Below are positions 34,745 to 45,899 of a stretch of 64,000 nucleotides of DNA, in pieces. The stretch's first letter is position 1; every line of letters starts with the position of its first letter. The DNA lies in contig JAAOMT010000375.1 in NCBI GenBank assembly GCA_016748015.1, positions 277,106 to 341,105 of the forward strand, written 5' to 3'. The DNA is from Geosiphon pyriformis (lineage: Eukaryota; Glomeromycota; Glomeromycetes; Archaeosporales; Geosiphonaceae). The notes below the pieces were generated by a model. The model was not told the DNA's origin and did not search any database. It saw nothing but the letters and a program-made list of their open reading frames with translations. Both the position numbers and the translations under genes were made by a program.

Positions 34745-35388
34745 TGTTACAGATGGGAGTAACAAGCTAACAGATAACAAGAAAGAACAGAATTGTAAGG
34801 TGATAGAAATAATCAAAAGGGATTCAACTTCAATGAGTGAATTGAATGAGTATGGATTCAATGTGCAAGATTAGTCTCATAAAATATCTTAGTTACTATT
34901 CTTTTCAAAAGGTAACAAGAGAATCTGAAGGTAGAGAGATAGTTCATACTGTCAACAATTGATTACTGCTGGTATTAATTCAATGTCTTTACATCGGTGC
35001 TCTTAGAATTCAATATTAGGTATTAACTTGTGTTCTTCAGTCACATTTATACAAATAGTCTTTAAATACTACAATTATTCAAACAGAAAAAGGCCAACAA
35101 GTAATCTTTTATCCTAAGATGTTTGGATACTTGAAGGTAGGGAAAGAGAAATTAGCGATAAGAAAGTGATTGAGATGAAAGTTGTTATTTTTATTTATTT
35201 GATTTTTGTCTGAGAGATAATTTTCTACAGCTAAAAGACTCATTGCTTATATAGTTATTGAAAGTGGTCAACGACCAGGTTAACAACTAGGTCAATGATC
35301 ACTATCTAAAAATAGAGTGGCTAATTATATAACATTAGTGGCTAATACATGTGATAACTAATAAAAATTATGGGTTTCAACCATAACA
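34745..35388 (-). repeat. 3' LTR of element C
   Basis: It runs, in plus-strand reading, from TGTTACAGATGGGAG to TTTCAACCATAACA. It is 644 bp and aligns along its whole length with 41692-42311, apart from about 24 extra bases around 35270-35300. On the minus strand it is preceded by the purine-rich GGAGAGGATAA (35389-35399). Confidence 0.85.
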
Positions 35389-36136
35389 TTATCCTCTCCA
35401 AAAAGATTGAGCTCCAGCAAAATCAAGCTATTTATAGGGTATTCTAATTGAAGGGTTTTGTTTAACTCAAAACTAACTAGTTTGTTGAAGTCTTTTGTGA
35501 ATAGAGTGTATAGTACTTGAGGCGAAATAAGCTTTGTATTCAAGAGACCAAATCTTTATATAAGAGTTTTGGCTTTTCTTGTAATGGTCAAAACTCTTGG
35601 GATATCTAAACGTATAATACCCAAAATTTCCACTTGTATCTCTGAAGTTGTTTTCTTCATGAGCTTCATTTCTTCTATGATTTCACCAAGACAATTATAG
35701 AGTTTTAGTTGTCTTCTATATGACAAGTTTTTGTCTATAGGCAAGATTTCCTTAATCATTTTTTCAATTGTCATGGAAGGTGTAAGTATTGCTGCTGTTA
35801 TGCTTTCCAGCAAATACTTATCTATTTTGCTACCAATTTTTTCTCTTCTGGTAGTGGTTTTTTTTGGTCTAATAACAGTATGTGTTCTACTGTTATCAGT
35901 TATGGTGGTTTGTTTTCCAATAGTTAGAGTAGCATTTGGATAATTTTTGATCTAGTACTCATAGAGAGTGTAGAAAGCGTTTTGAATGTTTTGATCTAGG
36001 AAATAATTGTTCATGTCAATTAAAGATATCTCTGTTTTGGAAATGGTGTATTTATTTATATCTAATTTTTGTTGATCATTTAGGTCGGTATTACCACAAC
36101 AGATAACCAATCAAGTCGTTTGTGATATTTCTTAAG
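35389..36136 (-). pseudogene. Pol C-terminal tail and polypurine tract of element C
   Basis: Between integrase and the LTR lie two open pieces in one frame, 35813-35556 and 35543-35358. The first is helical and charged (MKLMKKTTSEIQVEILGI); the second ends in the LTR. I recognise no family. The same stretch occurs as a fragment at 53190-53934. The polypurine tract GGAGAGGATAA is at 35389-35399. Confidence 0.5.
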
Positions 36137-37517
36137 TCATGTGCCATGAACAGAGTGATCATTGAAGATTGTTCCATATTGATCTTGTAAGATATAAGAA
36201 CCATTGTTCAAAACTTTGTTGACTATAAAGAGTCTTTTCCACCAGCTAGAGAATTTATCACCATAGACATTGTCTCTGTCTGAACAGTATTCTAAAACTA
36301 AGTCACCAACACTTAAGGAAAGTGTTTTATATGTTTTCTTTTTTTTAAGCTTCTCTTGAAATTGTTTTATCTTTTTAAAGGCAATTATCTGTGCTTCTAC
36401 TAATGAGTCAAGAATGGTACCAAGTTTTTTTTGCAAAATGTCTTTGTAATTCCCTATTGTTATTTCTTTAAAGAGTATTGTCTTAATGTTAGTTTTTATT
36501 GGTAGGGTTGTCATTTGTCCATAGAGTAGATAAAAGGATTCATAACTTGTTATGTCATGATTTACAGTTCTATAAGTGAACAAAGCTGAAGGCAGTACTT
36601 TGTCCTATAAGTTTGTTTTTTTGCTGGTTTTGGCTAGGGTTTCACATAGTGTTCTATTGAAATGTTCTACTAGGCCATTTGTTTGGGAGTGATAAGGAGA
36701 GGAAAGTTTGTGACATATTCCCATTTTTCTGCAAAGTTCTTCAACAAGTGTACTGAGAAAAGCTTTTCCTCTGTCAGATAAAAGTTCTTTGGCACAGCCA
36801 TGGTGACAAATGATATCTTCATAAATGAAATTGGCTATTGAGACTGCTGTTTGGTCTGAAGTGGCTCTTGCTTCTACTTACTTTGTAAAATAGTCGGTAG
36901 CTGTAATAATATATCTGTTGCTATCAGGAGTTATTGTTAAAGGTCCAACAATATCTATACCAATTCTGTCAAAGAGTTGACCAACAGAGATTGGATGGAT
37001 ATCTTCTTTGCAATTGGGTTTTCCTCTTTTTTGGCAGATATCACAGGTTTTGATGTATTCAACAATGTTTTTTTTCAAGGTAGGCCAATAATAGCAAGCT
37101 AGAGTTTTCTGAATTGTTTTTGTTTTTCCAGTGTTCAGCTAATAGATCAGTGTGTATATTGTAGATCACAATTTCTCTTTCTTCAAATCTGATGACTCTC
37201 TGGGGGTGGTCAGGATCTTTTTTATTTCTTTTATAAAGTTGGTTCTGGTGAATCAAATAGAAATTTGATTGTTTGTGCAAATGTTCTCTTTGTTGTCGTG
37301 TGTATTTTGGTGGGTATTGTTCTTTATCCAAAAATTCTATTAAGGCAGAGTAGTTGTCCAAGTCTATTATCATGTTTGTCAAAAAGGGGGAATTATTAAT
37401 AATTAAGTTGGTTTGGTTTAAGAGGGTTGTTCTGTCACTGGATGGTAAGTCTGGAGAGAGCATCAGCATTTTGATGATTAGCTCCTTTGCAATGTTGAAT
37501 ATCATAGTCAAATTCAT
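36137..37517 (-). pseudogene. Integrase of element C
   Basis: The zinc-binding part straddles a frameshift near 37070: HTDLLAEHW on the first frame, CDICQKRG on the second. The core holds Asp in IGIDIVGPL, Asp in LLSDRGKAF and Glu in NGLVEHFNR, so the DDE triad is intact. A TAA follows DYFTK where Trp is usual, and another stop lies near 36609. The C-terminal domain (36583-36137) ends HSVHGT. It would insert the cDNA into chromosomes. The lesions prevent a full-length product. Confidence 0.75.
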
Positions 37518-38850
37518 CCAAGTGAAGTATCCAGCAAGTTATCTGTTTGTGTTTTAGCCTCTTTTTGTTGTACAGCCAAACCAAAGCTTGGTAATCTGTT
37601 ACCACCAAAAACTTCACACCAAGAAGATACTTACTTCAGTAACTGGTGGACCATACTACTGCTAAGCATTCTTGTTCAGTGACTGAATAGTTCTGTTCTG
37701 TTGGGGAAAGAGTTCTACTGGCATAGACTATGGCATGTTTTTTGCCATCTTCATTTTTCTGGAAGAGAACAGCACCAAGTTTAAAGCCAGATACATTAGT
37801 GTAAAGGATAAAGGGTCGATCTAGATCAGGTTGCTTAAGGATGGGTTCTGTAACCAGTTTTTCCTTTAAAGTTTCAAAGGCTTTTTGCTGATGTGTTCCC
37901 CAATGGTAATTGACATTTTTCCTGAGTAGTTGATTGAAAAAAGAGGCAATTTTGGAGAAATCCTTGACAAATTTGCGATAATAAGAGGCCAAACCAAGAA
38001 AAGAGTGTAGTTTATGAATATTCATTGGTTGTTTGATGTTTTGGACTTTTTCAACTTTGGCTGAGTCAGGAAAGATTCCATCTTTTGTGATAAGATGACC
38101 AAAGAACTGGGTGGATTGTCTTCCAAAGAAAGATTTAATTGGGTTGATCTTGAGACCAGCATTTCTGAGGAGGTCAAAAACCTTTTGCAAATGTTCCAAG
38201 TGTTCCAAATAGACTAGAACAAAGTTTTTTTTGGCTGATTTAAATACTTTATCCATTAAGCGTTGAAAGGTGGGAGGGACGTTGGTGAGACTAAAAGGCA
38301 TGACTCTGAATTCATAGGTACCATACTTGGTGATGAAAGCAGTTTTTTTTCTGCTTTCTGAATCCATTTCTACTTGCCAGAATTCAGCAGTTAAGTCAAT
38401 GGTTGAGAAGAAAGCAGCATCTTTGAATTGGTCTAACATTGCATCAATCTTGAGAAGTGGGTACATGTCTCTTTCAGTGATGGCATTTAATTGGCAGTAG
38501 TCGACACAGAAGTGTAGTGTTCCACTTTTTTTGGATACCACTACAACTGGAAAAGCCCATTCACTCTTGGTTTCTTGTATGAATCCAAGTTCTTTCATCT
38601 GGTTTATCTCTTTCTTGATAAACTCATCATTGTGTTAATTGGATTGATAAGGCTTCAAATGGATGGGTCAAGTTTCTCTGGTAGTAATGGTGTGTTGTAT
38701 CACATAGGTATGTTCAGAGGTATCATCTTCTTTAGAGATAACTGGGCTATTTCTAGCCAGCAAATTTTCAATGTCTATTTTTCTTTCTTCTGGGGAGAGT
38801 TCTTTTTGTTCCACAACCAGTAATTAGATCTCAGGTGGTTCATTCTCAAA
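37435..38850 (-). pseudogene. Reverse transcriptase and RNase H of element C
   Basis: A 320-codon open frame (38598-37636) is followed, after a stop, by 37617-37435 in the same frame. RT motifs: VVVVSKKSGTLHFCVDYCQL, FSTIDLTAEFWQVEM, VMPFSLTNVPPTFQRLM. The catalytic box reads LVYLEHLEH in place of YxDD, so polymerase activity is lost. After GHLITKDGIFPDSAKV and LHSFLGLASYYRKFVKDFSK come RNase H signatures FILYTNVSGF (Asp to Asn), SVTEQECLAVVW, VVTDYQALVWL and HQNADALSR. Upstream to about 38850 the frame continues with a few stops. Confidence 0.8.
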
Positions 38851-39270
38851 GGACTTCTGTACTTCTTTCAATTCTTCTCTGGGTATCAAACTGATTGATT
38901 CCCAATCTCTGTAATAGATCAGGCATAATTTGCATTCATCGCTTGAAGAATACAAGAGTTTGTTGCACCAACACCAGGCACAAGAACCATGCCACCAAAA
39001 ACTGTATTTGGCTTTCTTGCCAGGTTTTCTTTCAAAGATTCTTCTAAGAATATCATAATAAGGCCAGCAGATCAGCTTGCCATTTACAATGATTCTTTCT
39101 TTGTCTGCTTTAACATTGTTCAGTGGTTTGTCATTGCTGGTGAAAGTGGTATAGGCGAGTTCAGCAGTTTCTTCTTGCTCTTCTTGTTCTTCTTTTTCAT
39201 CGCTCTTTTTATCATCTGATTCATCTGATTGTTTTTCTTCTTGGTTTTGTTTGGGTACTGGAGGAGTTGT
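38850..39270 (-). pseudogene. Acidic linker and Cys-rich block of element C
   Basis: Continuing the protease frame past a TAG at 39271, the minus strand encodes an Asp/Glu/Lys-rich linker (DESDDKKSDEKEEQEEQEE) and then a Cys/Trp-rich block with CAWCWCNKLL and CKLCLIYYRDW (about 39020-38900). It occupies the place of the Cys-rich block in D, F and G. Its function is unknown. Confidence 0.5.
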
Positions 39271-40089
39271 CTAATGGCAACACTTAACTATAATGGGTTT
39301 CTTACCACATCTGATGGTTAATTCACAAAGTTTATAATCAAGCAAAGCTTTTGCTTTCTTGAGCCATTCATTGCCAACAATGATGATATATTCTTTGGCT
39401 TCAGAAACTTCTATGTCAGTTTCAATGCTGATTCTATTGATGCGAACAAAAACAGCTTTGGCAATACCCAGTCCTTTCTTTTTGTCACCATGTACATTGG
39501 TTATTGGTCTGGTAAAAGGTTCATCAATTTTTCTACCAATTGCTTCCAAAAAGTGTTTGGCAATGACACTAACAGATGATCTACTGTCCAGAATTAAGTT
39601 AATGAAGTATTTAGTCACTTGGGCTTTACAAATCAGAGAAATGACATTGCTGTTGTCAGCAAATCCAGCTTGGTAAAGGCACTTGTTGGTTTTTGATGTC
39701 TTCTTCTTTGAAATTAAGAATTTGTAAAGATCCTTTCTGAACTGTGAGTGGGTCATTAACTGGCCAAAAGTAATATGTGCTGGGGTTTTCATGAGATCTT
39801 TGACAACGGAATAGGGTCCAGATTTTTGTACAATTTCTGGGGGTTCCAACTTTGGAGGATTCTTAAAAACTTTAGCCTTTGATGGCTTATTGTTATCAGC
39901 AGCAGAAGTTGAGACTTTGTTGGAGTCTAGAACAAAATCAACCTTTGCTTTCTTCTTCTTTCTGGTTGGTTCTGAGGTGTTGATTGCTAGTTTATTTATG
40001 TCATAGTCATTATCAGTTAAGTTAAAAGCGTAAAAAAAGTTTTCTTCTGGTTGGCTTGCACTCTCACTCTTTGGAAATGCGTCTACCAG
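39271..40089 (-). pseudogene. Protease-containing start of pol in element C
   Basis: This frame is open from the slippery site (40089) to a TAG at 39271, 272 codons, in the -1 frame relative to gag. After a Lys-rich linker the retropepsin-like domain reads INLILDSRSSVSVIAKHFL, where Arg replaces the Gly of the usual Asp-Ser/Thr-Gly triad (one transition). It is followed by VGNEWLKKAKALLDYK. It would process the Gag-Pol polyprotein. The damaged triad and the stop suggest inactivity. Confidence 0.7.
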
Positions 40090-41639
40090 TTTAAAGGCTG
40101 ATAAACAGTGGCTTCAACTAGGGGATCCTCTCCAAAGAAATTGATGTTGGCATGATTGGGTCTTTGATTGGGGACATTGTTGTTGTTGTTGGGTCTGTTG
40201 TTTTGGTTGTCATTGTTTCTGGGAGCTGGAGGAGACAGTAGAGAATTGTTGCAATCTCTGGAGAAATGTTCAGTTAATCCACATCTATAACACACAGGAA
40301 GGCCACAATTTTGCTGTCTTTGGTAAGAAGGTTGCTGGGGCTGATTAAAACGGTTTTCAAATCTGGGTCTTTGTGATTGCTGGTTATCTCTGACTGCTTG
40401 GGCTAATGGTTCTAATAGCCAAGCAAAATTTGCTGTAAGTCTATCTATTAATTGTTTATTTGGATCTTGTGTCTGAGCAGCAAAAGAAGTAGCAGCCATT
40501 TGAGAAGTAGGAGCCATAACAGAAGCAGGAGCAAAAACTGGAAGTGTGGATCCCAAATGCATTCTTTGATTGTCTTCAATTCTTTGGGCAAGTTCAATGG
40601 CCATATCTATGGTGGGATTATCTTTTAAAACCAAAAGAGGCCAAAGAGCATACGATAAATCAGTTTTCAATCCTTTTGTAAAGGAGTGGATCTTTTGCTC
40701 TTCAGTCCAGTTTCTACCAGAGTCTACACGCTTGATGAGTTTTCTGATTGCTTTGGCATATTTGGTCACAATTTCACCAGAACCTTGGGTTTTTTTTTCT
40801 AATTCCATACGTCATTTGGATATTAAGATGGGGGTTCTGAATTTGTTTTCAAACCAGGTAGTAAAAGAGGTGTTGTTTTCTCCAATATTTGCTGGGGTCC
40901 ATTTAACAATTCTTTGTTGAACACCAGCATTGGTTTCTTGTGAAAACCAGGTAGCAGGGAAGCCTTGGAGATAGCCACCAACAATTTGGAACTTGTATTT
41001 ATCATTATACTGGTTTGCAGTGGCTGCTCTTTTAAAATCATCCAACCATTCAATTGGATCTTGGGCATCACCTCTGAATAGAAGTAGTAGAGTGTTGTTT
41101 CTTTGTCCCAAAGCAGTTTGTATGCCTTGGAGAGCGGCCAGGATGTTTACTTGCATTGGATCTTGGGCCATTGATTCAGAAGTTACTGTTTGTGTGGAGT
41201 GCTCTGATTTACTTAAGAAGAGATCAAAAATAGGGGCTGTTTGGTAGCTTTCTTCTTCTGTTTCAAGGAAAGTTATTGTTGATTGATGGGCAGCAATCCA
41301 AATGTGGATTTGATGATTCAGATATTCGAAATCAGGGGGCTGTTGTTCAAAGATTGTAGAATATAAGAACTAATTGATACTGTTGTTTTTTTTTTCAAAG
41401 TTATCTTCAAAATAAGCTTGATCAAAGTAATAGGTTGTATAAGTTGTGTAGGTTTTAGCTGAATGCTTATTTAGAAACCAGTTTCAAAAGTCTTAGAATT
41501 GTCTGCTAGATTGTTCTTCAATGGGAAAGCAGATCAAACAGGAGAGCAGAGGATTAAGTTCAATGAAATCTAGGTTGTTTCTGTTGTGTGCTGCAAAGTG
41601 TTCTTCTGATTGCTGTGGCAGATATGAGTAATCACCCAT
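40083..41639 (-). pseudogene. Gag of element C, four in-frame stops
   Basis: The frame from ATG at 41639 to TAG at 40083 is 519 codons without a frameshift. Stops lie at 41493 (TAA), 41484 (TGA), 41370 (TAG) and 40812 (TGA), each one transition from Gln, Arg or Trp codons. The C-terminal 360 residues include the gag core (DPIEWLDDFKRAATANQYND, then GYLQGFPATWFSQE) and a CCHC knuckle, CYRCGLTEHFSRDC, followed by an Asn/Pro-rich tail. The ATG chosen lies about 50 bases inside the element. An internal ATG at 41171 starts the longest unbroken 5' piece. Confidence 0.75.
40089..40095 (-). promoter_or_regulatory. -1 ribosomal frameshift heptamer TTTAAAC at gag-pol junction
   Basis: On the minus strand gag reads CCT TTA AAC TGG TAG. 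T TTA AAC is a canonical X XXY YYZ slippery heptamer, one codon before the gag stop. Slipping -1 continues as CTG GTA GAC, exactly the frame that stays open through the protease. The downstream structure needed for efficient shifting was not evaluated. Confidence 0.7.
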
Positions 41640-41669
41640 ACAATGAGGGAATAAGTGAATTTTGACAAC

Positions 41670-41691
41670 CTCACAAGGAGCATCACTTTTA
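41670..41691 (-). other. Leader with primer-binding-like site of element C
   Basis: Directly inside the 5' LTR the minus strand reads TAAAAG then TGATGCTCCTTGTGAG. It aligns with TGGCACTCC (element D) and TGGTGCT (element H) if TGA is an altered TGG. A tRNA primer-binding site is the likely role; the six-base offset is larger than in the others. Confidence 0.45.
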
Positions 41692-42311
41692 TGTTATGGA
41701 TGGGAGTAACAAGCTAATGGATAGCAAGGGAGAACAGGATTATAGGGTGATGGAAATAATCAAAGGGGATTCAACTTCAATAAGCGAATTGAATGAGTAT
41801 GGATTCAATGTGCGAAATCAGTCTCATAAAATATCTCAGTTGCTATTCTTTTCAAAAAGTAACAAGGGAATCTGAAGGTAAAGGGATAGTCTGTACTGTC
41901 AACAATTGATTACTGCTGGTATTAATTCTATGCCTTCACGTCAGCACTCTTAGAATTCAATATCAGGTATCAACTTGTGTTCTTCAGTCATGTTTATACA
42001 AATAGTCTTCAAATACTACAATTATTCAAACAGAAAAAGGCCAACAAGTAATCTTTTATTCTAAGATGTTTGAATACTTGAAGGTAGGGAAAGAGAAATT
42101 AGTGATAAGAGAGTGATTGAGATGAAAGTTGTTATTTTTATTTATTTGATTCTTGTCTGAGAGATGATTTTCTACAGCTAAGAGACTTATCGCTTATATA
42201 GCTATTGAAAGTAGTCAATAATTACTATCTAAAAATAGAGTGGCTAATTATATGACATCAGTGGCTAATACATGTGATAACTAATAAAAATTATGGATTT
42301 CAACTGTAACA
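41692..42311 (-). repeat. 5' LTR of element C
   Basis: It runs, in plus-strand reading, from TGTTATGGATGGGAG to TTTCAACTGTAACA, 620 bp, and pairs with 34745-35388. The differences between the pair are almost all transitions. Confidence 0.85.
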
Positions 42312-42989
42312 ATACTTAAGCTATTACTTAGTAATAAATGAATTATTTGAATTGAATACCAAATTAAAACAATTTGGTAAAGCTATTAATCAGAAAATTG
42401 AGAGATATTTAGCTAATAATTAGGCAATCTATTAGCCTCCACAATGTTATGAAAATTCAGAAAATTCTAACTGCATCTAACAACAGTCATTTTTATTATT
42501 ATTAAATCAATAGTGATAATAAAAGACATGTAATTATTATTATTATAGTAAACAAAAACATTTGCAAATTGATTGTTGTGCATAGTTAAATAATCAATAA
42601 TCAAAAAATCAAAATTGAAATCTCAATTGCCAGTTCTAAACTTTAAACTATCAACCAAATCAAAACCAATATCAGCCTTATTATCCATTAATAATATAAT
42701 AAGCAATATATTTACTGTCAATATATTAAACTTCAGCATTAGTTATTTATTAACTGCAGCCACAGATTATTTATCAATCTCACTCATTTCAAACACTGCC
42801 ACAAAACTCAGCTTAAGTAATTACTGGAAATTAATAATCAAGAATCACCCAACAAAACTGGAGATTAGTAATAGTAGTGCATCAACCAATTTTCTATTTA
42901 TTACAACAGTAATCAGAATTATATTAGTGGAGTTCAGAAACTGAGTACACCCAAAACCCAAATTTCCAAAGCTATTTAAGTTTCTTGGT

Positions 42990-43660
42990 AACCTCAAAAA
43001 ATGCCTCAACCAACAACCAGGAAACCAATTAACTTATTTCTTACAATATTCTACCAGCTTTTATTACAGAAGACAAATCACTTGTTGTAATATTCTTCTT
43101 TAAACTCAAAAAACCAGTTAAAACACTTCTATTCAATAAAGCTGTCCTTGAAACTAAACTTATTATAGTCATGTACACTAATGCCAAAATTGATGACCAT
43201 TCTATCAAGCTAATTTTTAATAGTAGATTAGCAGACAGCATTATTACATGACAACTTATGAACTAATTAGATTGCTAAGTTGATTGTGTTACTAGTACCA
43301 GAATTATTACTACTAATGAAATGACAAAAACACTCATTGATAAAATTAACAACTTTTTTTTTAAAGTTAATGGCATTATTGTGTCAATCAAAGTATTAGT
43401 AATGGAAGCCATACAATACCAAGCTTTTGTTGGTAATAACTGGCTGTTCAAAACCAATGTTATGTTTGATTAAACTACTTAAGAGCTACAGATCAGTCAA
43501 AACAGGTAACATATATAAGTACCAGCTACTTGTGGCCATTTCAAACTACAAATTATTCAAGCACAACAACTGATTAAATTTGAAAAAAAAGAGAAATCTA
43601 CTTAAAAAGCTTACCAAGTCTTCTGGGTTAACAATAATCATAACAACTTACTACTAGTAC
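42990..43660 (+). pseudogene. Protease relic of element G1
   Basis: The active-site region reads LIFNSRLADSIIT (about 43208-43250), with Asn for the catalytic Asp, followed by a TGA where Trp or Arg is expected. The family ending GNNWLFKTNVMFD lies about 43430-43470. Two A/G-rich low-complexity runs follow at 43670-43705. Confidence 0.55.
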
Positions 43661-43739
43661 TCATCTAAAAAGAAAAAAAAAAGAAAAAGAAAAAGAAAAA
43701 AAAATATTCCAAGCAATCATCTTTACATATATCCCATAT

Positions 43740-44060
43740 ATCAACTCCAATCAAAGTCAGCCAATCTATTATCAATCCAAACTAATCTGTGTTAATTGTG
43801 GTAAAAAATTGTTGACAATAGATACATGTTGTAATAACAATAAAAAATGACTAATGATAACAAAATATTACTGCTGTTTATGTATTTTTGAATGTTTTAG
43901 ATGACCAAAAAGACAAAAAAAATAGAACAACAAATCATATTTTGCTTGTGGAAAAACTTTTTTGAACAAGAGAATGTAAAATAACATTTCTGGTTGTGAA
44001 AAAACATATAACAAATTGTGTTAGTACATGATTCTTATAAATAATTGGGTAAATAAAAAA
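43740..44060 (+). pseudogene. Cys-rich block of element G1 (first of two copies in G)
   Basis: It reads LICVNCGKKLLTIDTCCNNN, then KYYCCLCIFECF and SYFACGKTFLNKRM, with stops between. Paired Cys spacing matches element D (59690-60120). A second, more degraded copy lies at 45100-45400. Confidence 0.55.
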
Positions 44061-44468
44061 ATGTTAATAGACATTGCCTAAAAAAGAGTTGTAAAACATT
44101 TAGATAATTGTTCACATAATGATAACAAAATCTGGCAAATAGCAATCACCAAAATTGAAAGCACATCTTTAAAAAATAAAAATAAATAAAAACAACTCAC
44201 CAGAACCCAAAAAAATTATTTGAATCTTAAATTTTGATATTATTCTTAATATTATAGACTCAAAACAATTCTATAAGTACTATTAAGAATTAGTACTTAT
44301 TAAAAAAGAGCAAGAGCAATACTTAAAACAACTTAATATCTAACTATATAATTATTGTTTAATTTTATGTAATTTCTAGTATTATAATGATTATAATATT
44401 ATTTACAATCTACCATTACACATAATTTATTTAATTCCTAAAAAAAAAAACCAATTAGCAAGTATGTA

Positions 44469-44939
44469 TTGAAATCAGAATTAAAAATCAATTACAATTT
44501 AAACTCTAATAATAACAACAACAATGGTTCTAACTTTGTTTACTATGACAATAACAATAATAATTCAAACTCCAATTACAACTCTAAACAATATATTATG
44601 CTTTCAAATCTATTAATAAAGCAGAAACTTAAATGGTTTAACAATAATAATGAAAATATTATGCCAGAATGCACACATAAAATTAATGCAGAATTTGATT
44701 TTAGGTATTTAAAAAAAACTGCCATCAGATTGAAACCATATTTGCACATTAGTATAAATTTGAAAATAGCACTAAAAATTCTAACAACAACAATAGTTCA
44801 ATTAGCATCTAGATTTAGTTTAGTAAAAAAAGAGATTAACATTAGAAAAAGAATAATTGATGCAAAATATGTAGGAAATATTATTGCAATACTACAAAAC
44901 AACTTATTTTTAATTAAATTCAAAAAACTTATTTCTTAG
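44469..44939 (+). pseudogene. dUTPase-like domain of element G1, 3'-truncated
   Basis: An open frame of 156 codons. An Asn-rich N-terminal part precedes motif-1-like AEFDFRYLKKTAIRLKP, then NLKIALKI, QLASRFSLVKKEI (motif 2; Arg kept, first Ser now Phe) and RIIDAKYVGNIIAIL (motif 3). Motifs 4 and 5 are missing: homology with the other copies stops at about 44930, where the chimera junction is placed. The ATG at 44469 is simply the first in the open frame and need not be a start. Confidence 0.65.
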
Positions 44940-45099
44940 CCAATTTTAGAAATCTATCAAGTTTTTTGGATTGACAATTTTTAAACAGAGCTACTATTAT
45001 CTTTTACATAAGAAAAAAAGGTAAAAAAAAAGCTAATAAAAAACCCCAAAAATTATTATTAATTTACTTAAACCCAAATTAATGGAATCAATCATATCA

Positions 45100-45400
45100 A
45101 CTCCTAAAATTAATTTGTATTGATTGTAGAAAGAAGTTATTTTCAATAAATGTTTACATTAGAAACAATAAAATATAGTCCACCACTATCAGATACTATT
45201 GCCAATTTTGTGTGTTGAAATGATTTAGATAACCAAAATGACAAGGCAAATAAGACAATATGCCATGTCTTGTATGTGATAAAATCTTACTAGATGAAAG
45301 ATTATGAAATAATATCCTTAACAGAAGAAAAACATGTAATGAATTCTGTTAATATATTATTTTAATCAATAATTGAGCATAAAAAAAAACTCTATTTGCC
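45100..45400 (+). pseudogene. Cys-rich block of element G2 (second copy)
   Basis: It reads KLICIDCRKKLFSINVYI, RYYCQFCVL and MPCLVCDKILLDERL in order, with intervening stops. It is a diverged duplicate of 43740-44060. Confidence 0.5.
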
Positions 45401-45899
45401 ATAACTTATAGTTAAGCAATAAACTGACTGAATTCATATTTCATGATAAAAAAAAATTTGAAACATGGCCACAACAAAATAGAAGAATGTCATAACCAAA
45501 GAAGTACACATCATAAAAAATATTCTAGTAATTATCAAAAAAATAGATGACTTATTTACAGATAATTCTAAAACATTTCAAAACTGGTATTAAAAACTTG
45601 TTTTATTTGAAAATAACAGAAACAGAGACTAGTAAACCTTAATACAAAACTGTATAATTATTGCTTAATCTCTAGCCATTTTTAGTATTGTGACATGTAT
45701 AATCTTTTGTTTAATTTATTTCCAAAAACATTATATTTTATTATCAAACTACTAAAACTTAAGGAAAAATATGAATTTATTACTAAGAACATATTATTTT
45801 AAAAACCAAGTAAAACTACTGAAATAGAACAATATTTTACCTATTCTAATCTCTCCAAGAGTTAAAATTAAAATAATATAATAAAAATAATAAAAAAAT

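Larger units (their letters stand above)
34745..42311 (-). mobile_element. Element C: complete Ty3/Gypsy LTR retrotransposon (minus strand)
   Basis: It is 7567 bp with two LTRs (34745-35388 and 41692-42311) and an ATAC target duplication (34741-34744 and 42312-42315). On the minus strand the order is LTR, gag (41639-40083), a -1 frameshift site, protease, Cys-rich linker, RT and RNase H, integrase, a C-terminal tail, polypurine tract and LTR. RT before integrase gives Gypsy order. Unlike D, F and G it lacks a dUTPase. Stops and at least one frameshift inactivate it. It inserted into the gag of G1, so it is younger than G1. Confidence 0.85.
32102..42560 (+). pseudogene. Gag of element G1, interrupted by a solo LTR and by element C
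   Basis: The N-terminal part (32200-32410) reads FNFYVNKKIKSYLEVQRNLK and matches element D gag. It continues after the solo LTR at 33545: the junction LFA/PII restores the same order as in D. A YSNFFEGFKTQLPMLSRF segment lies near 33840. The core ends at FELAKLKAN near 34730, where element C has inserted; gag resumes at 42316 with VINELFELNTKLKQ and a damaged zinc knuckle near 42525-42580, where Cys codons read Tyr. Many stops. Confidence 0.65.
32102..44939 (+). mobile_element. Element G1: 5' portion of a Gypsy element (gag to dUTPase), with nested insertions
   Basis: After the B-type LTR come a primer-binding-like site, gag (32102-32410, 33545-34744, 42316 to about 42560), protease (about 42990-43560), Cys-rich block (43740-44060) and a dUTPase that stops abruptly at 44939. 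From about 45050 the Cys-rich and dUTPase regions occur a second time. I therefore place the end of G1 near 44940 and treat what follows as a different element (G2). Insertions inside are a solo E-type LTR and the complete element C. Confidence 0.6.
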
